Under the pieces are notes generated by a model. That model ran no database searches and had not been told where the DNA came from. It worked only from the letters and a program-made list of their open reading frames with translations. From the NCBI GenBank assembly GCA_050287105.1, contig JBNKBG010000085.1, positions 1 to 10,210 on the forward strand: a stretch of DNA of 10,210 nucleotides. The letters are read 5' to 3'. This DNA is from JAPHTQ01 sp050287105. GTDB taxonomy: Bacteria; Pseudomonadota; Gammaproteobacteria; Thiohalomonadales; Thiohalomonadaceae. Below are positions 5,945 to 10,210 of the stretch, piece after piece; position 1 is the stretch's first letter; each line of letters opens with the position of its first letter. The translations under genes and the position numbers were made by a program.

Positions 5945-7549
5945 CTACGTCTCATCAAAGCGCTTTCTTAGATCATTCGCAAACCCCTTGCCTGCTTCAG
6001 AATAGATATCGAAAACCATCTCCACGCCATGGGCCTTCAGTTCCTCGGCCTGATCCCGGTACTTGGTAGTAGCGGCGATGCGACAGCGGGCATCGTTCTC
6101 CAACAGACGTGCGGCAGCGGCGATATTTGCTCGGTGGTTAGGCAGGCATAAAACGGCCCACTTCAGACGTTGTGGTAAACCCTGAGCCCGCGACCAGAGA
6201 TCGGGGTTGGTACCATCAGCCTTGACGATAAAGCGGCCCTCTTCCTGGAGCCTACGGATATTTTCATCATCGAGATCAACGCCCATCACCCGCCCCGGAA
6301 AAGCCTTTGAAAGCGCATCATAGGCGGGCACACCCAGCCGCCCCATACCGATAATGACAACCTCAACAACCTCCGCATCAAGATCGGCATCATCCTCCAG
6401 ACGGGCGCTCCGCTCGAACACCTTGATCTTCTCTCGCCAGCGTAAGTAGATGTTGTCCCCAGCAGTTGCCAGCGGCGCTGACAGAGTAAACGAGACGGCC
6501 AGGGCAATGGAGAAGACAGCCAGCCACTCTATCGGCAACCAGCCTGATGCAGCGGCCATGGCGCCCACAATCAGACCAAACTCACTGTAATTGGCCAGAT
6601 TGAGTGAGGCCTGCCAGGCCGGGTGAGCACGCATACGGAACAGACTGAAGAAACCGAAATAGAGAGCGACCTTGAGCGGTAAAACAGCAAGAAGTATCAG
6701 TGCCGCAATGAGTTCGGCCCAGCCTGGTATCGCCGACATGCCGACACTGAGGAAGAAACCCACCAGAAAGATGTTCTTGAAACTCAGCAAATCCTTGTAC
6801 AGCTCATCCGACTTGGGATGGCTGTTGAGAAGCATACCGAACACCAAAGCCCCAAGGTCAGCCTTCAGGCCAACCACCTCGAACAGATCGGCACCGCCAA
6901 GCGCCAGCACGATGCCATACAGCACCAGCAACTCACCGTGCCCGGTATGATCCAGCACCCGTTGCAGCAGATGACGCATGGGAAACAGGAGCAAAAGTCC
7001 AAACGCCCAGATTGATGGAACCTTGCCTGCGGAAATGGCAAGAAAGGCAACCGCAGCGATGTCCTGAACGATCAGCACACCAATCGAGACACTACCGTGA
7101 CGTGAAGCAGTCGCACCCAGTGACTCCAGAACCTTGACCGCGAACACCGTACTTGAGAAAGAGAGGGCAAATCCGATCAGCAACGCAGTGGTCATATCGA
7201 CACTGCTGAACAGCGGCAGATCCAGGCGGGAGAGGAGCAGCACCAAGGTGGCGAATAGCAGGGTCACCGCGAGCATGTGGATAGTCGCGACACCCCACAC
7301 CTCAGAACGTGCCAGGGATTTTAACTTCAGCTTGAGACCGATGGTGAAGAGCAGCAGCGTCACGCCAAGGTCGGCGATCTCCTGCAGAAACTCACCGCTC
7401 TTAACCCCATAGGCATGAAGCACAAAGCCCGCCACGAGAAATCCCACCAGCGGCGGTAACCCCAGCAGCTTGACCGCCATACCACAGGCGAAGGCAATGG
7501 CGATCCACAGTGGGTCCTGCGGATTAATGGAGAGTAAGAGTGATTCCAC
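5945..7549 (-). CDS. CPA2-family cation/proton antiporter with RCK (TrkA-N) domain, Kef-like
   Basis: The protein has 534 residues from the start I prefer. Residues 1 to about 365 form the CPA2 antiporter core of roughly 11-13 membrane helices. It has GLPPLVGFLVAGFVLHA near the N-terminus, a long first half with FALSFSSTVFAVK, and LIVQD (159-163), whose Q-D pair corresponds to the conserved acidic region of KefC-type exchangers. The C-terminal part (about 395-530) is a Rossmann RCK/TrkA-N domain with GMGRLG (401-406) and D425, which would bind NAD(H) or another nucleotide. It likely exchanges K+ or Na+ for H+ in the inner membrane under nucleotide control. The frame is open up to a TTG at 7591, but GGAG (7559-7556) with a 6-base spacer precedes the GTG at 7549, and that start matches the usual family N-terminus. 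A PsiE-family gene lies 129 bases upstream on the same strand. It is shorter than E. coli KefB/KefC (about 600-620 residues), and I do not assign either name. Confidence 0.9.
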   Translation of the reverse strand: MESLLLSINPQDPLWIAIAFACGMAVKLLGLPPLVGFLVAGFVLHAYGVKSGEFLQEIADLGVTLLLFTIGLKLKLKSLARSEVWGVATIHMLAVTLLFATLVLLLSRLDLPLFSSVDMTTALLIGFALSFSSTVFAVKVLESLGATASRHGSVSIGVLIVQDIAAVAFLAISAGKVPSIWAFGLLLLFPMRHLLQRVLDHTGHGELLVLYGIVLALGGADLFEVVGLKADLGALVFGMLLNSHPKSDELYKDLLSFKNIFLVGFFLSVGMSAIPGWAELIAALILLAVLPLKVALYFGFFSLFRMRAHPAWQASLNLANYSEFGLIVGAMAAASGWLPIEWLAVFSIALAVSFTLSAPLATAGDNIYLRWREKIKVFERSARLEDDADLDAEVVEVVIIGMGRLGVPAYDALSKAFPGRVMGVDLDDENIRRLQEEGRFIVKADGTNPDLWSRAQGLPQRLKWAVLCLPNHRANIAAAARLLENDARCRIAATTKYRDQAEELKAHGVEMVFDIYSEAGKGFANDLRKRFDET

Positions 7550-7678
7550 GTTGAACTCCAGACAACGGCCCAGTATCAAGTATAGAGCCAATGTCGAAAC
7601 GAGGTGCTAATAACTCAAACGGCTACCCGGTTTGCAAGTAATACGCGATGCGCTGTGCCGCACGTACTGACACCTCAA

Positions 7679-8065
7679 TTATTCTTCATATGGAAGTTTA
7701 TTGTGGCCGTAACGAATAACCAGAATGGTTATGGCTACAATCAGTGTTGCGCCGGCAATGCTCAGTAAATGGATAGTGTCGAGATTTTTCATATCAAGGA
7801 TCATATACCGCGCCAGAGCAACAATAGCGATATACAAGGGGATACGTACCGGCAACTTTCCTGAATCCAGGTAAATGGCCACCATCGCCAGCACTTCAAG
7901 ATAGATAAACAGCATCAGTAGATCGGCAAGGGTTACAGTGCCCGCCTTAAACATAGCGACCAACTCAGAACCGACAGCGATCACCGTTGCAACGGCAATC
8001 ACAAGCAATCCTACTATCTCCAGCCAGAGAATAACCTTATGCCCAAAGACCTTGATCTTATCCAT
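7679..8065 (-). CDS. PsiE-family (phosphate-starvation-inducible E) membrane protein
   Basis: The protein has 128 residues and four membrane segments, at about 11-31, 47-66, 75-91 and 98-118. Between helices 2 and 3 it has FIYLEVLAMVAIYLDSG and PVRIPLYIAIVALARYMILD. These follow E. coli PsiE (YFEFIALIVKYFQSG, and RYFVYIGITAIVRLIIVD) closely, including the Glu in helix 2 and the Arg in helix 3. The molecular role of PsiE is not established; E. coli psiE responds to phosphate limitation. I start at the ATG 8065-8063, preceded by AAGG with an 8-base spacer, instead of an in-frame TTG at 8110 that would add 15 polar residues not seen in the family. It lies upstream of the CPA2 antiporter on the same strand with a 129-base gap, so they may be cotranscribed. 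I saw no clear Pho box. Confidence 0.85.
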   Translation of the reverse strand: MDKIKVFGHKVILWLEIVGLLVIAVATVIAVGSELVAMFKAGTVTLADLLMLFIYLEVLAMVAIYLDSGKLPVRIPLYIAIVALARYMILDMKNLDTIHLLSIAGATLIVAITILVIRYGHNKLPYEE

Positions 8066-8248
8066 CGCGTACACCTTCAAGTTGATTCGTGCTCTGTAAC
8101 CATAGCTCAAACCACAAACAAAGAATCAAATCTGACGCCAGTTCCATATGGCTTTTGCAATATGTATCTATATCCCTTCAACTCAAGATTGCCTACACTG
8201 ACTTTACGCCTGAGGTATCACTGATTTCAATCTAAACCCACATATTCT

Positions 8249-8857
8249 TCATATAAACTTCCTAATATCATCCATGTAATGTTGTGTCCCAGTAGAAAAC
8301 GTACCAAGAATATCTAATCCACTATATGCAGACAGTGTTTTCGCATACTCTTCCGCTTCAATATCTGTTTCACCGTGCATAAACCCCAAAACATACTGAC
8401 CAAAATCAGAATGCAACCTTACGCCAGGAACAGCCTGTGACTCAGCGTTCAAATGACGACCGTGAGAGAGGCCAATAAATGCACTGGCCGGCCACACATA
8501 TTCCTGAATCTTTATTCCGAGAATATACTCACGATATGTAAATACACGTTCTACTTTTTCATAGCAAGATACCGTCTTCTTTGTGTATGCAGCAAATAAT
8601 GCAATTAGCCAGACACAAAAAAACACAACCGCCAGTACATCACCATATTCTTTACCAGCAACAGGTATAAGGAAGAGTAGAATCCCCAAAGGAATTCCAC
8701 CATACAGCACCGTTGCAATAATTATTTTTAATGGTAATTCTAACAAAATTACCCCGACACCTGCTCCTTTAAGCCGATAGGGTTGGACAGACTGGCAAAA
8801 TGAGAATTCACTGTCATCCATCCACATTTCTTTAAACAGTGAGCGCCACTTACCCAT
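8249..8857 (-). CDS. Two-helix membrane protein with PH-like C-terminal domain, unknown function
   Basis: The protein has 202 residues. The N-terminal 30 residues are polar and cytoplasmic-looking. Two membrane segments lie at about 35-68 (probably a hairpin of short helices with GGIPLG at the turn) and 71-91. The rest is soluble. The stretch from about 97 to 185 (VSCYEKVERVFTYREYILG, then a strand-rich part and a helix EEYAKTLSAYSG near 168-179) has the order of a pleckstrin-like domain of bacterial membrane proteins, but this is a guess from composition. An in-frame GTG at 8866 is possible. I chose the ATG at 8857, with AGGAAG (8871-8866) eight bases before it. Its bases are visibly more A+T-rich than the antiporter gene, which suggests separate origin. 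I recognise no family. Confidence 0.72.
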   Translation of the reverse strand: MGKWRSLFKEMWMDDSEFSFCQSVQPYRLKGAGVGVILLELPLKIIIATVLYGGIPLGILLFLIPVAGKEYGDVLAVVFFCVWLIALFAAYTKKTVSCYEKVERVFTYREYILGIKIQEYVWPASAFIGLSHGRHLNAESQAVPGVRLHSDFGQYVLGFMHGETDIEAEEYAKTLSAYSGLDILGTFSTGTQHYMDDIRKFI

Positions 8858-8924
8858 AGAGGTCACTTCCTACATTGAATACGTAATTCACTTGAACGCT
8901 CATACTAGATGTCACTAGTTGGAG

Positions 8925-10067
8925 TTAGTCGTCTACTGCGACAAAGTAAGCATCATCCCAATACCCCGCATAGACACCGGCACCTGAAATTGACTGGATC
9001 ATGGAGACATTTGCACTTCTGGCATTCGCCGGTCGCCAAAGCTTTTTCACCTCAAGCGATTGCCATCCGTCTACGGGGCGAATATCAGTACTTTCACCAA
9101 TACTGGAAGCGCCATCACAGTCTACTTCTTCATACCATGTCAAACGAAATCTCCCACCACCACTTTGAGTTGAATTATTATCACGTTGATACATAACACC
9201 CATCTCGTAGTGTCGTTGCTCATCGAGATTAATGCACTGATTAAAAACACCTGTTCCCATGCCTGAGATTGCCTCTAATTCAGTACGTATTGCACCTACA
9301 CTGGTGTATCCATAATCGTCCTTCCATATCGCTTTCGAACCCAGTCGCCAACCCTCGCTACCTTTATCGAATCCACCATTCTCAAGGTAGTTCTCACCAA
9401 CAGGACGCGCATAGAGTGTTGCGGAGGGAATATCCAGATCAGTAGTTCTAATAAAAGTAGTTGCCACCATGACATCATCCCAATAGGCACCTGGTGTTGG
9501 TGGCACATACGTCATACCCAGTGTCTCACGACCCCACTTTATTGCTTTATCTAATCTGGTCAATTGCCCTGTCGTGATGCGCTGATTCTGCGTCAATTCG
9601 ATCCTCAATGATCTGGCGGACAGGGAAGGCTTCACATTGCTGACCGAAAGCGTTTGCCATCCTTCATTCAATTTTGGCTCCAAGTAACCGCCATATTGAC
9701 CGCCTCTTGTACAGGTCTCATTTTCATACCAGATATAATTCAGACGATGTGCATAGGCATTCTGCGGAATGGCATCATAACGGACTTTTGCCTCGATATA
9801 GAGGAGAGATGCATCATTAATCTGGATGCATTGCTCCACCTTAGCTTCATGAATATAACCATCCTCCTTTGCCAGAGGCGCATGTATGTACGCAGCGCCA
9901 CTGCCACCTATACCACCATTACTCTCCCATCGAATGCCATCACCATGGCTCCAGAAACGAAGTTCATTATCGAAACTGCCATTCAACAGAATATTCTTGC
10001 CAATATCAGCGGCAGCAACCACATTAAACGAAACTGCCATCAGAACTAAAATCGCACCACGCCTCAT
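8925..10067 (-). CDS. Secreted protein with two related CBM-like beta-sandwich domains
   Basis: The protein has 380 residues. A signal peptide is clear: MRRGAILVLMAVSFNVVAAA, with a likely cut after A20. Two copies of one domain follow. Copy 1 (about 24-205) has NILLNGSFD, C80, WYENETC (C119), EGWQTL (135-140) and YWDD (195-198). Copy 2 (about 226-380) has NYLENGGFD, C278, WYEEVDC (C317), DGWQSL (333-338) and YWDD (369-372). In both the two cysteines are 39 residues apart, so each domain probably holds one disulfide after export. The opening N-G-x-F-D, the mid-domain GW and the closing WDD are the layout of carbohydrate-binding (CBM_4_9-type) jelly-rolls. Copy 1 has an extra polar segment at about 160-190. 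No catalytic domain is present, so it probably binds glycans or acts as a surface or matrix protein. GGGGTG (10076-10071) precedes the ATG. The ligand is unknown. Confidence 0.85.
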   Translation of the reverse strand: MRRGAILVLMAVSFNVVAAADIGKNILLNGSFDNELRFWSHGDGIRWESNGGIGGSGAAYIHAPLAKEDGYIHEAKVEQCIQINDASLLYIEAKVRYDAIPQNAYAHRLNYIWYENETCTRGGQYGGYLEPKLNEGWQTLSVSNVKPSLSARSLRIELTQNQRITTGQLTRLDKAIKWGRETLGMTYVPPTPGAYWDDVMVATTFIRTTDLDIPSATLYARPVGENYLENGGFDKGSEGWRLGSKAIWKDDYGYTSVGAIRTELEAISGMGTGVFNQCINLDEQRHYEMGVMYQRDNNSTQSGGGRFRLTWYEEVDCDGASSIGESTDIRPVDGWQSLEVKKLWRPANARSANVSMIQSISGAGVYAGYWDDAYFVAVDD

Positions 10068-10138
10068 TCATCACCCCACTAAAGTTTACAACCAGCCACT
10101 TTCGCTCCGCATCAAATAGGATTATTTAGCTCTTTAAA

Positions 10139-10150
10139 GGGCTCTGACCC
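10139..10150. repeat. GGGCTCTGACCC element at right edge
   Basis: On the minus strand this reads GGGTCAGAGCCC. Its first nine bases equal the start of the stem in the terminator at 5795, whose other arm is TGCTCTCTGACCC. Flanking bases do not match. It lies about 70 bases upstream of the secreted protein gene and could belong to a short dispersed repeat or end a gene to the right. The gene to the right is not visible. Confidence 0.3.
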
Positions 10151-10210
10151 TGAGTGATCCCCACGAAATCACCAGCCCTCACCATGTTTCCGTATCGTCT
10201 CATGCAATAC

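Noticed and set aside
7550..7591. TTG start at 7591 adding 14 residues to the antiporter
   Set aside because: The GTG at 7549 has GGAG at ideal spacing and fits the usual N-terminus of the family.
8066..8110. TTG start at 8110 adding 15 residues to the PsiE-family protein
   Set aside because: The ATG at 8065 has AAGG at a normal distance and the added residues are polar and unlike the family.
1..10210. CRISPR array, tRNA, rRNA, prophage or toxin-antitoxin pair
   Set aside because: I found no regularly spaced repeats, cloverleaf, ribosomal RNA stretch, phage structural genes or recognisable toxin-antitoxin family in the window.

Overview
The window most resembles chromosomal DNA of a free-living or host-associated gammaproteobacterium with GC content near 50 percent. 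The guess rests on the mix of genes (a FCY1-type cytosine deaminase, a Kef-type CPA2 antiporter beside a PsiE-family protein, and a PAS-PAS-GAF-HD-GYP cyclic-di-GMP enzyme) and on Shine-Dalgarno sites of the GGAG/AGGAAG type. No rRNA, tRNA, CRISPR array, integrase or transposase gene is visible, so the genus cannot be named.

Left part (1-2384, all minus strand). The left edge cuts a zinc-dependent cytosine deaminase. Directly upstream of it, and overlapping its start, is a 46-codon reading frame with its own ribosome binding site; it looks like the beginning of an ArsN2-type GNAT acetyltransferase that ends early. Next come a GC-rich hairpin terminator, a 131-residue four-helix membrane protein of unknown function, and a 400-residue protein that looks like the DUF6765 family, with a His/Asp-rich core motif.

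Middle part (2385-5787, plus strand). A 426-base gene-free stretch with a 9-base direct repeat and a weak promoter leads into a 683-residue soluble sensor that ends in an intact HD-GYP phosphodiesterase domain. About 100 bases downstream is a 78-residue protein that is almost entirely one coiled coil. A 381-base gap follows. It holds an 11-base tandem repeat, a possible 21-residue membrane peptide on the minus strand, a long 50-base bulged hairpin and a promoter. The promoter serves a 67-residue DUF2892 (YgaP-like) membrane protein.

Right part (5788-10210, minus strand). Two stem-loops separate the convergent DUF2892 and antiporter genes. To their right lie the CPA2 antiporter with an RCK/TrkA-N domain, a PsiE-family membrane protein just upstream of it, a more A+T-rich gene for a 202-residue two-helix membrane protein of unknown function, and a secreted protein made of two related beta-sandwich (carbohydrate-binding-like) domains. 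The right edge carries a motif, GGGTCAGAG, shared with the terminator near 5800.

The genes do not form one obvious pathway. The clearest small units are (i) the truncated GNAT frame coupled to the deaminase, (ii) the HD-GYP sensor with the coiled-coil protein, and (iii) PsiE with the CPA2 antiporter. I see no convincing complete undescribed system. The most unusual items are the duplicated secreted protein, the 50-base hairpin and the coiled-coil partner of the sensor.
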